Shown: positions 11,221-20,398, counted from the stretch's first letter. The stretch: DNA of 64,000 bases from CAVRUD01 sp963849635 (GCA_963849635.1 CAWKIA010000024.1:62001-126000), one strand, 5' to 3'. Numbers and translations are program-made. Notes: generated by a model not told the origin, from the letters alone.

Positions 11221-11252
11221 GAAGCCGGTCGGCAACGTAGCCGACCGGCTTC
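11221..11252 (+). terminator. Terminator hairpin after the TerC gene
   Basis: Perfect 12-bp stem (11221-11232 with 11241-11252) and 8-nt loop, beginning 30 nt after the TerC stop and followed by a short T-containing stretch. Confidence 0.7.
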
Positions 11253-11375
11253 GTTGTGCGGATGCGACAGTTTGCCCGCTTCTACCTGTTGCGCTTCCCC
11301 CGGTTCGGTCGTACCGTAACCGGCCGTGAGCCCGTGGTGGCCGGTTGGTGTGAGATGGATGGGATGGGAGCGGAG

Positions 11376-12389
11376 ATGGCGACCGCGAGTCAAGCTGGCG
11401 AGGCCGAACAGGCGGTTCGGCCGTTGGTGGCGGTGACCCGGGAGATTCCCGAGGCGGGCATGGCACTGTTGCGCGAGGCGGCCGACCTGCGCGTCTGGCC
11501 GGATGACATGCCGCCCAGCGCCGCTGAGCTGGCGGAGCTAATCCACGGCTGTGTCGGAGCCCTGACCCTGCTGACCGACCATATCGATGGCGCCGTGCTC
11601 GACAAGGAGCCACAGCTAAAGGTCGTCAGTAACTTCGCCGTGGGGTACGACAATGTCGATGTGCCGGCCGCCACCGAGCGCGGCGTGGCGGTCTGCAATA
11701 CCGCCGAGGTCCTCACCGAAGCGACAGCCGATTTCGCCTTTGCCCTCTTGATGGCGGCGGCCCGCCGGATCGTCGAGGGCGCCGACTACGTCCGGGACGG
11801 CAAGTGGCGCACCTGGGGGCCAACCCTGCTCCGCGGCCAGGAGTTGACCGGGGCGACGATCGGGATTGTCGGGTTCGGCCGAATCGGCAAGGAGGTGGCG
11901 AAGCGCGCCAGTGGCTTCGGCATGCGCATCCTCGCTCACGACAGCTACCAGGATGAAGAGGCCGCCCGCGCCCTGGGCGCCACCTTCACCGAGCTGGACG
12001 ATCTCCTGCGCGAAGCTGATTATGTCACGCTGCATGTCGCTCTGACCGACGAGACGACCCACCTGATCGGCGCCCGCGAGTTTGGCCTGATGAAACCGAC
12101 CGCCATCCTGATCAACGCCGCTCGCGGCCCGGTGGTCGACACCGACGCGCTGGTTGACGCCCTGCGCAACGGCGAGATCTTCGCCGCCGCCCTCGACGTC
12201 ACCGACCCGGAACCCCTCCCGGCCGACCATCCCCTGGTCTCCCTACCCAACGCGATCGTCGTGCCACACATCGCCTCGGCGACCGTCGCCACCCGGGACG
12301 CGATGGCCACCCTCGCCGCTCGCAACTTGCTCGCGGTGCTGCGCGGCGAGCGGCCGGAGCAGATCGTCAATCCGGAAGTGCTCGGCTAG
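11376..12389 (+). CDS. D-2-hydroxyacid dehydrogenase (glyoxylate/hydroxypyruvate reductase-like)
   Basis: NAD(P)-dependent reductase of 2-oxoacids, cytoplasmic. The Rossmann motif GIVGFGRIGKEVAKR is central, preceded by VSNFAVGYDNVDVPAATERG, a segment conserved in the family. The catalytic residues are the Arg of NAARGPVVDTDAL, the Glu in the DPEPLPADHPL region and the His of VVPHIAS. The start is taken at ATG 11376, seven bases after gggag, giving 337 residues as usual for the family; in-frame ATGs at 11355 and 11364 are possible but add nothing conserved. Substrate cannot be fixed from sequence; glyoxylate reductase is the closest general match. A hairpin follows the gene. Confidence 0.9.
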   Translation: MATASQAGEAEQAVRPLVAVTREIPEAGMALLREAADLRVWPDDMPPSAAELAELIHGCVGALTLLTDHIDGAVLDKEPQLKVVSNFAVGYDNVDVPAATERGVAVCNTAEVLTEATADFAFALLMAAARRIVEGADYVRDGKWRTWGPTLLRGQELTGATIGIVGFGRIGKEVAKRASGFGMRILAHDSYQDEEAARALGATFTELDDLLREADYVTLHVALTDETTHLIGAREFGLMKPTAILINAARGPVVDTDALVDALRNGEIFAAALDVTDPEPLPADHPLVSLPNAIVVPHIASATVATRDAMATLAARNLLAVLRGERPEQIVNPEVLG

Positions 12390-12431
12390 CTATCGCGCAC
12401 TGCCGAGCCGCAAATCACTCGTCTTCCCCTA

Positions 12432-12456
12432 ACGGCCCGGAGGCAATCCGGGCCGT
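12432..12456 (+). terminator. Hairpin after the dehydrogenase gene
   Basis: Perfect 10-bp inverted repeat (12432-12441 and 12447-12456) with a 5-nt loop, 42 nt after the dehydrogenase stop. No T-run follows, so termination may be Rho-dependent or weak. Confidence 0.5.
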
Positions 12457-12508
12457 ACAGAGTATCCTGTCCGTATACGCCAGCAGGATCGATTGGGAGG
12501 AATGACCG

Positions 12509-13582
12509 GTGGGCTCACCAGCCGTTTCGAGGCACCTTGTGCCCGATCTCGACGCGGGCGACTTGCTCGAACGCTTCCTGATCTCGGCGGTTGGGGCGAT
12601 CCTCGGCATCCGCGCCTACCTGGCCGCGACCGGCTACCCCCAGGTCGGCGGCAACGGGTTGCACGTTGCCCACATGCTCTGGGGCGGTGTGCTGATGCTG
12701 GTGGCGGTGGTGCTGCTGCTCTCCTTCCTCGGCAACCGAGTCAAGATGGTCGCATCCGTCCTTGGCGGGCTTGGTTTCGGGACGTTCGTGGACGAGTTGG
12801 GCAAGTTCATCACCAGCGATAACAACTACTTCTTCGAACCGACCGTCGCCATCCTGTACATCATCTTCGTTGTGCTCTTCCTTGCCTTTCGCACGATCTC
12901 TCGCCAGCGTGATATCTCGCCCCGGGCCTATCTGGTAAATGCGCTCGATGCGACCGAGGATGTGGTGATCCGCGGCGAGCATGACGTCGATGGAGTTGCG
13001 CGCGCCAAGGCGCTTGCACTCCTCGACCATTGCGATCCACAGGACTCGCTTGTCATCGCGCTGCGCTCAATGCTCAACGCGCAGCCGCTGCGATCGGCAG
13101 CAGCAATCCACAAGTCTGGCCCGATGCATTCGGTACGCCGGGCTTATCTGTCCTTCGTTCGCTCAAAGTGGGTGCGGCGGGCAGTTGTCGGCATCTTCCT
13201 GCTTCACGCCCTTGGGGCGATTGTTGCCTCGATTGCGGCCGTCGTCACCGATCCCCGGTTTGCCTTCGAGCGCCCGGACGTGTCGTTCGCCGAGGCCGGC
13301 GCGGGAATCTCATCGTTCCTCGCGGGGTTATTTGCCGTGATCGGCGCGGTCCAGTTGCGGTTCTCGACGCTAGCTGCCTATGAGTGGTTCCGGCGATCGA
13401 CGCTGGTCTCGATTTTTCTGGCTCAGATCTTCGCCTTTTACCGGGAGGAGTTCGTGGCGCTGTCATCGCTCGTAGTTGTGATCATCTACCTGACCGCGCT
13501 CAACTATGCGATTAAGCAGGAAAAGCGGTTAGCCCGGGGTGACGCCGCCGCGTCACCCGCTGCGCGGCCCGTGCCAGCCTAA
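12509..13582 (+). CDS. Multi-pass membrane protein of unknown function
   Basis: Protein of 357 residues starting at GTG 12509 behind ggagg. I do not recognise a named family. Visible layout: a short N-terminal cytoplasmic part, hydrophobic segments at about 22-42, 52-75, 80-95 and 112-130, a central soluble section (about 135-225) with a helical stretch, then hydrophobic segments at about 228-250, 265-290 and 305-335, and a basic C-terminus. The sequence LGGLGFGTFVDELGKF between segments 3 and 4 has acidic residues near the membrane and may be functional. Codon use matches neighbours. It stands alone between a dehydrogenase and a zinc-ribbon protein, so context gives no clue. Confidence 0.7.
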   Translation: MGSPAVSRHLVPDLDAGDLLERFLISAVGAILGIRAYLAATGYPQVGGNGLHVAHMLWGGVLMLVAVVLLLSFLGNRVKMVASVLGGLGFGTFVDELGKFITSDNNYFFEPTVAILYIIFVVLFLAFRTISRQRDISPRAYLVNALDATEDVVIRGEHDVDGVARAKALALLDHCDPQDSLVIALRSMLNAQPLRSAAAIHKSGPMHSVRRAYLSFVRSKWVRRAVVGIFLLHALGAIVASIAAVVTDPRFAFERPDVSFAEAGAGISSFLAGLFAVIGAVQLRFSTLAAYEWFRRSTLVSIFLAQIFAFYREEFVALSSLVVVIIYLTALNYAIKQEKRLARGDAAASPAARPVPA

Positions 13583-14037
13583 TGGAATTGTCGGGATAGG
13601 TTGAGATGGCTTCGACCCGCTAGACGTGCAAAATAGTGTATTGCGTCAAATACGGAAATTGTGTGGCGAATCTTGTGATATCTGGTATTGCTATACGACT
13701 GTATAGGACGACGATGTGTCGGATAGACCTTGTCGCCAGTACTAGGTCATCTGTACTATCGCCGAGGCTTCAACCGACATAGGAAACCGACGCGGGGACA
13801 TTGCGCCCCGCATCGCCGTGTCATAGGCCGCGGGATCGGCGCCACCGCGGGGTGCCGATCCCGCGCTTCGCGTGTGTCCGATTTCCGATCCGGCTGAGGA
13901 ACCATTCTGTGTACAGGTCGACGTGGACCCCGAGGAGTGTCGTCAGGTCGACTTCGGCGGGACATCCCGGCTGTCCTGAGTTCGTCAATCCCGTTGTCTG
14001 CCCTAGCTGGGCGCAGTTTTCTGGAGGAACATTCGAG
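13583..14037. other. Intergenic region with a hairpin
   Basis: No gene supported. The first 180 bp are AT-rich for this genome. A 12-bp inverted repeat lies at 13829-13840 and 13854-13865, and a shorter one at 13793-13812 (gcgggg/ccccgc). A reading frame runs through into the next gene from 13801 but lacks codon structure before 14038. Confidence 0.45.
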
Positions 14038-14583
14038 ATGCGCGTCGCGACGTTGATCATTGGCCTCATGTTGGTTCTTGGGCTGTTCATTCAGTCAGCG
14101 CTTGTCGGTGGACTGTCGGAGATGGCTGGGGATGAAGGCTCTTCCACAGCCGCCGCTGTCGGCGTGCTAATGGCTCTGATCTGGATCTTTGGGTGCGCGC
14201 TCGTCATCCCACTCCCTCGAATCGCGATGATCCTCTTTATTCTGGCTGGCGTTCTTGGATTCGCGGCTTCAGCCGAGTTCCCTGACCTCGGCTTTTGGGG
14301 TGGCATCTCTATGGTCCTCGCACTGTTCAGCTTCTTCGGATGGCGCGGAAAGCGAAAGGCAGATCGGCGCGAGCGCGAGCGTGACGAATTGATCCGGCAG
14401 GCGACGGGCGCTCAACTGGTCACGGCTAAGTCAACGGCGTATTTGGCGCAAGGTGTTAGCGGTGCTGCTCCGAAGGCGGTCGCTGGCTCGAACCGTTTCT
14501 GTGAATCCTGTGGAGAGGGGATCCCCAATACTGCGCGGTTCTGTGCGAGTTGCGGTTTCGCGGCGGCGGGCGTACCTGCGTAG
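14038..14583 (+). CDS. Small membrane protein with C-terminal zinc ribbon
   Basis: 181 residues from ATG 14038, preceded by tggagg. Three or four hydrophobic segments fill residues 3-110. A strongly charged stretch (GKRKADRRERERDE) then leads to a C-terminal double-CxxC zinc ribbon, CESCGEGIPNTARFCASCG. This layout is common in bacterial proteins of unknown function labelled zinc-ribbon domain-containing; the ribbon would face the cytoplasm. An upstream extension of the frame to 13801 is not supported by codon use. A strong terminator follows. Confidence 0.75.
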   Translation: MRVATLIIGLMLVLGLFIQSALVGGLSEMAGDEGSSTAAAVGVLMALIWIFGCALVIPLPRIAMILFILAGVLGFAASAEFPDLGFWGGISMVLALFSFFGWRGKRKADRRERERDELIRQATGAQLVTAKSTAYLAQGVSGAAPKAVAGSNRFCESCGEGIPNTARFCASCGFAAAGVPA

Positions 14584-14618
14584 AGATCCTTCAGGTCCAA
14601 TTCCACGTCTTTCATCAT

Positions 14619-14660
14619 GCACCCCGCCCGGCACTAGTGCCGGGCGGGGTGCGCGCTTTT
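14619..14660 (+). terminator. Rho-independent terminator
   Basis: Perfect 16-bp stem (14619-14634 with 14637-14652), 2-nt loop, then a short T-run at 14657-14660. It lies 36 nt after the zinc-ribbon gene. Confidence 0.8.
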
Positions 14661-14738
14661 CCACTGCCGGATAGGATGGGCGCTGCCGATTTCGCGACGC
14701 TCCGTGCGCCGCTCGCGACCGCAGGAGGCAAGCCCACG

Positions 14739-16733
14739 ATGACAGCCACCCTTGAAAGCCCAGCCGCAACGACGACACAGACGAAGCCACTCACCCCCGA
14801 GATCCTGGTCTACGGCTTTACCTCCGCTGGCGGGCCGCGGATCTCGCCGGATGGCACGACAATCGTCTATGCCCTGGGTAGGACCGATCAGGAGACCGGC
14901 AACTCCCAATCCCACCTGTGGCGTTGCGCCATCGATGGCGGCAATGCCCGCCAGTTGACCTTCGGGACCTCGAAGAACGGCGGTCCGGTCTGGTCCCCGG
15001 ACGGGAGCACTATCGCATTCACGTCCGACCGTGTCGATAAGCCCGCCAAGCAAGGAATCTTCGTCCTCTCGATCGCGGGCGGCGAGAGCCGCGAGGTGAC
15101 GGGCCACACGGTGGAGATCTCTGGGCTCGCCTGGTCGCCGGATGGCGCCCACCTCGCCTACATCGCCTCGTTCGATCCCGACAACCCGGACGAAGTCGAC
15201 CGCCCGGCCGACGCCCCGCCTCCGGTGCGCGTCTTCCGCCGGATCGACTACAAGCAGGACAACCGTGGCTACCTGGGCGACAAGCGTCTCCAGGTCTGGG
15301 TGGTCGATGTCGCCAGCGGCGTCCGCCGCATGGTCACCACCGATGCCGTCGACCACACCGATCCGGTCTGGTCTCCTGACGGCAAGATCATCGCGGTCAA
15401 GATCGCCAACCGGAATGGGCTGTGCTCACAGCTCGGCCTGATCGACGTCGCCACCGGCGCGGTGACGCTCGTTGGTCCTCGGGACGGCGCCGTGGCCGTG
15501 TGGGCATTCACGCCGGATGGGAGCAAGATTCTCTACGCCGGCGACGAGACCCAGACCTGGCAGGCCGATTTCTTCCTCTACGACATCGCCGCCAGAACAT
15601 CGCGCCGGCTGACCGATGACCTTCAAGTACTCCCGGACGCCGGGTTCCCAACGATTGCCTCGCCGTCGCAGCCCGTCTGGCTGCCGGACGGTCGCGCCCT
15701 GGTTCACGCCACCCGGGCGGGCGGCAGCGGTCTCTATGCCCTCAACGTCGAGACCGCCGAGGTGGAGACGCTCCACACCTGGCAGGCAGTGCTGGGCGGC
15801 CTGAGCATCGACGCAAGCGGGCGCTATGCGGTTCAGGGGTACACCAGCCTGGAATCGGTTGGCGAGATCGTCGTCACCGATCTCAACTCCCGGACCGCGA
15901 GGGTGATTACGACGTATTCGGAGCCGACCCTGGCGGACACGCCGGCAGCCAAGTGGGAGCGATTCGATATCGAGCGCGGCGGCCTGACGATCGAGGCCTG
16001 GCTCCTCTTCCCACCCGACTTCGACCCGGCAAAGAAGTATCCGGTTGTGCTCGATGTGCACGGCGGACCCAACGGACACTACGGCTACGGGTTCAACGCG
16101 ACCCAGCAGGCGCTCGCCGGGGCCGGCTTCCTGGTGGTCTTCTCCAACCCGCGTGGTTCAACCTCCTACGGCCGCGACTTTACCAGCCGGGTGACCAACG
16201 ATTGGGGCGGCGAGGACTTCCTCGATCTGATGGGCGTGGTCGATGCCGTCCTGGAGCGCCCGTACGCTGATGCCGAGCGCACCGGCATCGTCGGCTACTC
16301 CTACGGCGGCTACATGACTTCCTGGACGATCGGCCAGACGGATAGGTTCAAGGCGGCCGTCTGCGGGGCGCCCTGCTTCGACTTGGAGTCGATGTGGGGC
16401 ACCAGCGACATCGGCCATGTTTTCGGACCGATGCAATGGGGCGGGACGCCCCATGTGAGTCCGGAGTGGTACGCGGCTCACTCTCCCTCGTACTTCGCCC
16501 ACCGCGCGACCACGCCGACCCTGATCGTCCACGGCGAAGCCGACGACCGCTGCCCGATCGGCCAGGGCGAGCAGATGTTCGTGGCGCTCTCAGATGCAGG
16601 CTGTGAGGTCGAGTTCGCTCGCTATCCGGGCGGTTCTCACCTCTTCCTCCGCTCCGGCCCATCCGCCCACAAGGTCGACTACTACACGCGCGTCACCGGG
16701 TGGTTCCGCGACCATCTCGGCGGAGCGAAGTGA
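14739..16733 (+). CDS. S9-family peptidase (acylaminoacyl/dipeptidyl peptidase type)
   Basis: Cytoplasmic serine peptidase of the prolyl oligopeptidase family, 664 residues. The N-terminal half carries PD40 propeller blades (GPRISPDGTTIVYALG, PVWSPDGSTIAFTSD, LAWSPDGAHLAYIAS). The C-terminal alpha/beta hydrolase has the nucleophile motif GYSYGGY with Ser at about residue 521, Asp in HGEADDRCP and His in GGSHLF. No signal peptide. ATG 14739 is chosen because it follows aggagg and the propeller begins soon after; the longer frame from 14550 overlaps the terminator. The stop codon overlaps the start of the colicin-D-like gene in a GTGA arrangement. Confidence 0.92.
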   Translation: MTATLESPAATTTQTKPLTPEILVYGFTSAGGPRISPDGTTIVYALGRTDQETGNSQSHLWRCAIDGGNARQLTFGTSKNGGPVWSPDGSTIAFTSDRVDKPAKQGIFVLSIAGGESREVTGHTVEISGLAWSPDGAHLAYIASFDPDNPDEVDRPADAPPPVRVFRRIDYKQDNRGYLGDKRLQVWVVDVASGVRRMVTTDAVDHTDPVWSPDGKIIAVKIANRNGLCSQLGLIDVATGAVTLVGPRDGAVAVWAFTPDGSKILYAGDETQTWQADFFLYDIAARTSRRLTDDLQVLPDAGFPTIASPSQPVWLPDGRALVHATRAGGSGLYALNVETAEVETLHTWQAVLGGLSIDASGRYAVQGYTSLESVGEIVVTDLNSRTARVITTYSEPTLADTPAAKWERFDIERGGLTIEAWLLFPPDFDPAKKYPVVLDVHGGPNGHYGYGFNATQQALAGAGFLVVFSNPRGSTSYGRDFTSRVTNDWGGEDFLDLMGVVDAVLERPYADAERTGIVGYSYGGYMTSWTIGQTDRFKAAVCGAPCFDLESMWGTSDIGHVFGPMQWGGTPHVSPEWYAAHSPSYFAHRATTPTLIVHGEADDRCPIGQGEQMFVALSDAGCEVEFARYPGGSHLFLRSGPSAHKVDYYTRVTGWFRDHLGGAK

Positions 16734-17083
16734 GCGAATCTAGCGGGGAACATCGGCCCTTTCGCGCGAGCGAGGCACAGGCGAGAAGGAAGTTCAAGCA
16801 TGCGCGCACGTTTGGCATCGAAGGGCCGTGCAACCGAGCATCCATCGCGCAGTTTATCCATGCCATGGAGATGCACGTTGCTGATCGAGAGAACGACGCG
16901 GTGCCGTGTGTCTTTGCTCGGGGAGCCTCGAAGGGCGGGTATCCCGTGCTCGTCTACGTGGACTGGCGGAGCGGTTTGGCCGTCATCACCGATCTGACTG
17001 GTCAGTACGTGACCAGTTACGAGCTTTCACCTGACCAACGGCAGGCACTGATAGCGGTTGGGCGACTTGGCGGTGGACCGTAG
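16730..17083 (+). CDS. Probable colicin-D-like tRNase toxin domain, stand-alone
   Basis: Small protein of 117 residues. GTG 16730 overlaps the peptidase stop by 4 bp (GTGA) and is preceded by ggag, so it may be translated by coupling. The sequence resembles the C-terminal nuclease domain of colicin D and related polymorphic-toxin domains: RKFKHARTFGI (residues 20-30) has the Lys-x-Lys-His arrangement of the colicin D active site (K608, K610, H611 as I recall them). Later, YPVLVYVDWRSGLAVITD and VTSYELSPDQRQAL match the family's strand-Ser-helix end. Colicin D cleaves tRNA-Arg anticodon loops. There is no translocation or receptor domain and no signal peptide, so it would act within the producing cell or need another export route. 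The following gene looks like the immunity protein, which supports this call. Family assignment is from memory of the motif. Confidence 0.6.
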   Translation: MSESSGEHRPFRASEAQARRKFKHARTFGIEGPCNRASIAQFIHAMEMHVADRENDAVPCVFARGASKGGYPVLVYVDWRSGLAVITDLTGQYVTSYELSPDQRQALIAVGRLGGGP

Positions 17084-17172
17084 GAACTTGATCCGTTGAG
17101 AGCCGCTAGAATGAATGAGCGTCGGGCGCGGACGTCGAAGAGAACGTCGCCAGCGCGAGGAGAAATGCGGAC

Positions 17173-17475
17173 ATGCCAGCACGATTGCCAGCATCACCAC
17201 GTTCGCTGGATGAATACGTTTCGCTCATGGATGCGTTCTCCGGCGGACGGCTTCCGGTGGACGTGTTCGAGCGGCGATATCTCGACCTGTTCCAATCCGA
17301 CCAGACGATGCGTGGAGAGTTCATCTTCCGCACAATTGAGGACGTCTTCTTCGCGGTCGATGAGTATTGCGGTGATCCCGACCTGCGGGGCGAGTACGAC
17401 ATCGACGAGGACCAACTGCGGGAGCGGGTTCGGGCCGCGCTTGAAGCACTCGCCAACGTCAGGGCACCTGTCTAG
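17173..17475 (+). CDS. Colicin-D-type immunity protein
   Basis: Acidic, all-helical protein of 100 residues starting at ATG 17173 with gaggag about 10 nt upstream. The pattern SLDEYVSLMDAFSGGRLPVDVF, FERRYLDLFQSDQ, IEDVFFAVDEYCGDPDLR and YDIDEDQLRERVRAAL resembles the bacterial self-protective colicin-like immunity family. The excess of Asp/Glu fits an inhibitor that mimics tRNA against a basic nuclease. It lies 89 bp downstream of the toxin-like gene in the same direction, the usual toxin-immunity order for contact-dependent and polymorphic toxins. Quite convincing as a family match by motif, but not tested by search. Confidence 0.65.
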   Translation: MPARLPASPRSLDEYVSLMDAFSGGRLPVDVFERRYLDLFQSDQTMRGEFIFRTIEDVFFAVDEYCGDPDLRGEYDIDEDQLRERVRAALEALANVRAPV

Positions 17476-17767
17476 GCCAATGGTCAGCACTTAGACATCA
17501 TTGGCGTTCGCCCCGTCAGCATCGATCGCAATCCTGACAATGGCGTTGCCCCCTCACCCTCGTGTAGGGATGCCGCGCGAATCCCGCGTCTTTAGAGTGA
17601 AGGGCGGGATGCGGTTGTATACTCGCGGGGACTGTTTGTCCCCTTGCCGGGCTGTACGTTGAGAGCGCAAGATCGCCGATCACCGACCCGGATCGACGCC
17701 GAAGTCCAACTGTCCTGCCGGCTACTCGGCTTTGCCGCCCTAGCCGACCGAGAAAGTGAGCCAATCC

Positions 17768-19858
17768 ATGTTCCGCTGCAAGGTCTGTGGCTGGATCCAC
17801 GAAGGGGAGACACCGCCGGATAGCTGCCCGTCTTGCGGGTCGCCGGCGGATCGCTTCCGGCCGATGACCGGACAGGAGGTCGGCCTGGCGGCCGGCGACC
17901 TGTCGGCGTACGGGATCGTCGGCCAGGGCTACGACATGGATGTCGAGGACGGGCGGCGGATTCGTCTGCTCGCCTTCGTCGATGCCTCCTTCTACGCACC
18001 ATTTGCCCGGCGGCAGGGCAAGCGCTACCCGATTTTTACCGGCGACGCGCAGTGGTTCTCCGACAACATTCCCTGCATGAGCGCCTGCCCGGCCCACACC
18101 GATATCTCGCGCTACATCGCCTTCATCGCCGACGGGCGCTACGCCGACTCCTTCGAGCTCAACCGTGAGCACAACGTCTTTCCTGGTTGCCTGGGTCGGA
18201 TGTGCGCCCGGCCTTGTGAGGAAGCATGCCGGCGGAAAGAGGTCGATGCTCCGATCGGCATCTGCTACCTAAAGCGGGTTGCGGCTGACTACCGTGGCGA
18301 GACCCGGCGGGAGACACCGCCGCCGCCGAACGGTCTGACCGCCGCCGTCATCGGGGCCGGGGCCGCTGGGTTGACGACTGCCCGGCAACTCGGCCGCAAG
18401 GGCTATGCGGTCACGGTCTACGAAAAATTTCCGGTTCCAGGTGGCGTGATGTGGACGGGGGTACCGGAATGGCGTCTACCGCGCGACGTGATCATGGACG
18501 AGGTCGAGCTGATCACCGATCTTGGCATCGAGATCAAGTACGGAGTTGAGATCGGCAAAGACATTACGATGCAGCAGCTCTCCGACGGTCATGATGTCGT
18601 CGTGATCGCGGCCGGTTGCCAGACTGCGTCCCCGCTCGGTATTCCGGGGGAGGATATGCAGGGAGTCGTCTCCGGGCTGCAGTTCCTGGAGGATGTCGCC
18701 CTGGGTCAGAAGGAAGTTTGGGTCGGGCAGCGGGTCGTCACCGTCGGTGGTGGATTCACCTCGATGGACTGCGTTCGCACTGTCCTCCGAATGGGGTCTG
18801 AGCGGTCGGTGATGACCTATCGCCGGTCGATCCAGGAGATCCCGGTCGATGAGCTTGAGCTGGAGGAAGCCGAGATCGAAGGCGTCGAGATCATGTACAT
18901 GGTCTCGCCCGTGCGGGTCGTCGGCGAGCGCGGCCGGGTCACCGGGATCGAGCTGATCAAGAACGATCTGGGCGAGCCGGATGCTCAGGGGAGGCGCCGG
19001 CCGGAGCCAGTTGCCGGGAGCGAGTTTGTTATCCCCTGCGACATGATCCTGGTCGCGATCGGCCAACGGCAGGACAACAATTTGCTTGGCGACATGCTGC
19101 CGGAGCGCGATCGCCGCGGGGTGCCCCTGCTCGATCAGAATCTCAAGACGGCGCTGCCGAACGTGTGGGCAGTGGGCGACTACGTCATCAATCCGACCAA
19201 CTTCATCTCCTCGATCGGCGAGGGCAAGCGGGTGGCGGATCTGATCGATGAGGAGTTGCGCGGGGCGCGGCCACGGGTCCGGGAGATGGAGATCACTCGG
19301 GTTCCGACCGAGTTCGTTGCGACGCCGAATCCGCTCGTTGCCGAGGGTGTGGCCGAGTGGAGTTTGACCGCGATGAGCCGCCGCCTTGTTTGGGGCGACG
19401 ATTATGCGGGCGTCGGCCGCCAGGAGATGCCGACCCTGCCGGTGCCGAATCGTGGCCTGGGGACGGGCGACTACACGCTGGAGACGGAGCTCGGCTACAC
19501 CAAGCCGATCGGGTTCGAGGAGGCGAAGCGTTGCCTCCAGTGCCAGCTGAACATCTTCATCGACGGCAACCGCTGCATCCTGTGCAATGGCTGCGTCGAT
19601 GCCTGCCCGCACCAGTGCATCGAGATGATCTCGCTCGACCGGATCTACTCGATCGACAACGACATCGAGCTGGCGGAGATGGCCCGTGGTGAGCTGGGCC
19701 CAAACGCGACGGCGATGATCATCGACGAGCGGTCCTGCATCCGCTGCGGCATCTGCGTCGACTGGTGCCCGACCGAGTGCCTGACGATGGACCACTTCCG
19801 GGTCACTCCGGCCGAGCCACGCGAGAGCGTCGATCTGGCGATCGTGGCGGACGGGTAG
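17768..19858 (+). CDS. Rubredoxin-like / GltD-like FAD oxidoreductase / 2x[4Fe-4S] ferredoxin fusion
   Basis: Multidomain electron-transfer flavoprotein of about 696 residues. The N-terminus is a rubredoxin-like knuckle (CKVCGWIHEG, CPSCGSPADRF). Next comes the [4Fe-4S]-binding helical domain of the GltD/DPYD type, with CMSACPAHTDI and CLGRMCARPCEEACRR. The FAD motif AVIGAGAAGLTTARQLG and the NAD(P) motif TVGGGFTSMDCVRT follow, then IGQRQDNNLLG and VWAVGDYV, typical of glutamate synthase small subunit-like enzymes. Two ferredoxin clusters close the protein: CILCNGCVDACPHQC and CIRCGICVDWCPTEC. ATG 17768 is preferred over GTG 17756 because it directly precedes the rubredoxin strand. Likely couples NAD(P)H to an unknown electron acceptor or donor. 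It is preceded by a 280-bp gap and followed by a terminator. Confidence 0.88.
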   Translation: MFRCKVCGWIHEGETPPDSCPSCGSPADRFRPMTGQEVGLAAGDLSAYGIVGQGYDMDVEDGRRIRLLAFVDASFYAPFARRQGKRYPIFTGDAQWFSDNIPCMSACPAHTDISRYIAFIADGRYADSFELNREHNVFPGCLGRMCARPCEEACRRKEVDAPIGICYLKRVAADYRGETRRETPPPPNGLTAAVIGAGAAGLTTARQLGRKGYAVTVYEKFPVPGGVMWTGVPEWRLPRDVIMDEVELITDLGIEIKYGVEIGKDITMQQLSDGHDVVVIAAGCQTASPLGIPGEDMQGVVSGLQFLEDVALGQKEVWVGQRVVTVGGGFTSMDCVRTVLRMGSERSVMTYRRSIQEIPVDELELEEAEIEGVEIMYMVSPVRVVGERGRVTGIELIKNDLGEPDAQGRRRPEPVAGSEFVIPCDMILVAIGQRQDNNLLGDMLPERDRRGVPLLDQNLKTALPNVWAVGDYVINPTNFISSIGEGKRVADLIDEELRGARPRVREMEITRVPTEFVATPNPLVAEGVAEWSLTAMSRRLVWGDDYAGVGRQEMPTLPVPNRGLGTGDYTLETELGYTKPIGFEEAKRCLQCQLNIFIDGNRCILCNGCVDACPHQCIEMISLDRIYSIDNDIELAEMARGELGPNATAMIIDERSCIRCGICVDWCPTECLTMDHFRVTPAEPRESVDLAIVADG

Positions 19859-19861
19859 ATC

Positions 19862-19921
19862 CGAGTCGTGAGTCGTGAGTCGTGAGTGAGTAGCCCCCTC
19901 TTCCGAATCGGGAGAGGGGGC
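19862..19921 (+). terminator. Short tandem repeat and terminator hairpin
   Basis: A 7-bp unit (gagtcgt) repeats three times from about 19863, then a near-perfect 13-bp stem (19892-19904 with 19909-19921, one mismatch) forms a hairpin followed by ttgtgttg. It ends the oxidoreductase transcript. Confidence 0.6.
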
Positions 19922-20398
19922 TTTGTGTTGGTGGGCAATCGATGGCCCAGTTTCCGAGTGGCGCTTTTGCCCTGATCGCGGGTTGGGGATCCGGGGGCGC
20001 GTGACCGGCGGCGCTGCGATCTGCGAGGGAGGTCCTCCGGGAGCGCGGGCGGGGACGGGATGACGGCTGGTCTCCGAGCCGGACGCGGTGAGGCGCTGAC
20101 CAGGCCCGCAGCCGCGCCGGAAGTGCGTCTTGGTGCGACCAAAGCAGGGCGAATGCTCTTGTCAAGGGCAGGGGGCGAGGTCCGAAGCTGACGAGAGCGT
20201 TCTATGTACCCCTTTTCCTCGCTAACGAATGCCCCATACCTGAGTAGCTCCCTTCTTTCTTCTCGGCGAAACAGGTATTGCCAATGGGTAATTGGAACGG
20301 TTCCGGCCGTGACGCGGCCGGGCACTATCGAGTCATGCCCGTCGACACCTGGGCCACGACATTTCGAACTGACACCGAATGAGATAGAGGAGGTTGCA
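19922..20398. other. Intergenic region upstream of the MFS gene
   Basis: No gene supported. A frame continuous with the MFS gene begins at 20204, but codon structure appears only after 20399. The stretch 20200-20300 is AT-richer and probably contains the exporter promoter. No divergent regulator gene is present. Confidence 0.4.

Noticed and set aside
13801..14037. N-terminal extension of the zinc-ribbon membrane protein
   Set aside because: The region contains a hairpin and lacks codon structure; ATG 14038 has its own tggagg site.
18476..19795. Long open frame antisense to the oxidoreductase gene
   Set aside because: Shadow of a GC-rich gene; composition is the mirror of the real codons and no family motif is present.
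19863..19888. CRISPR-like short repeat
   Set aside because: Only a 7-bp unit in direct tandem without spacers; a simple sequence repeat.
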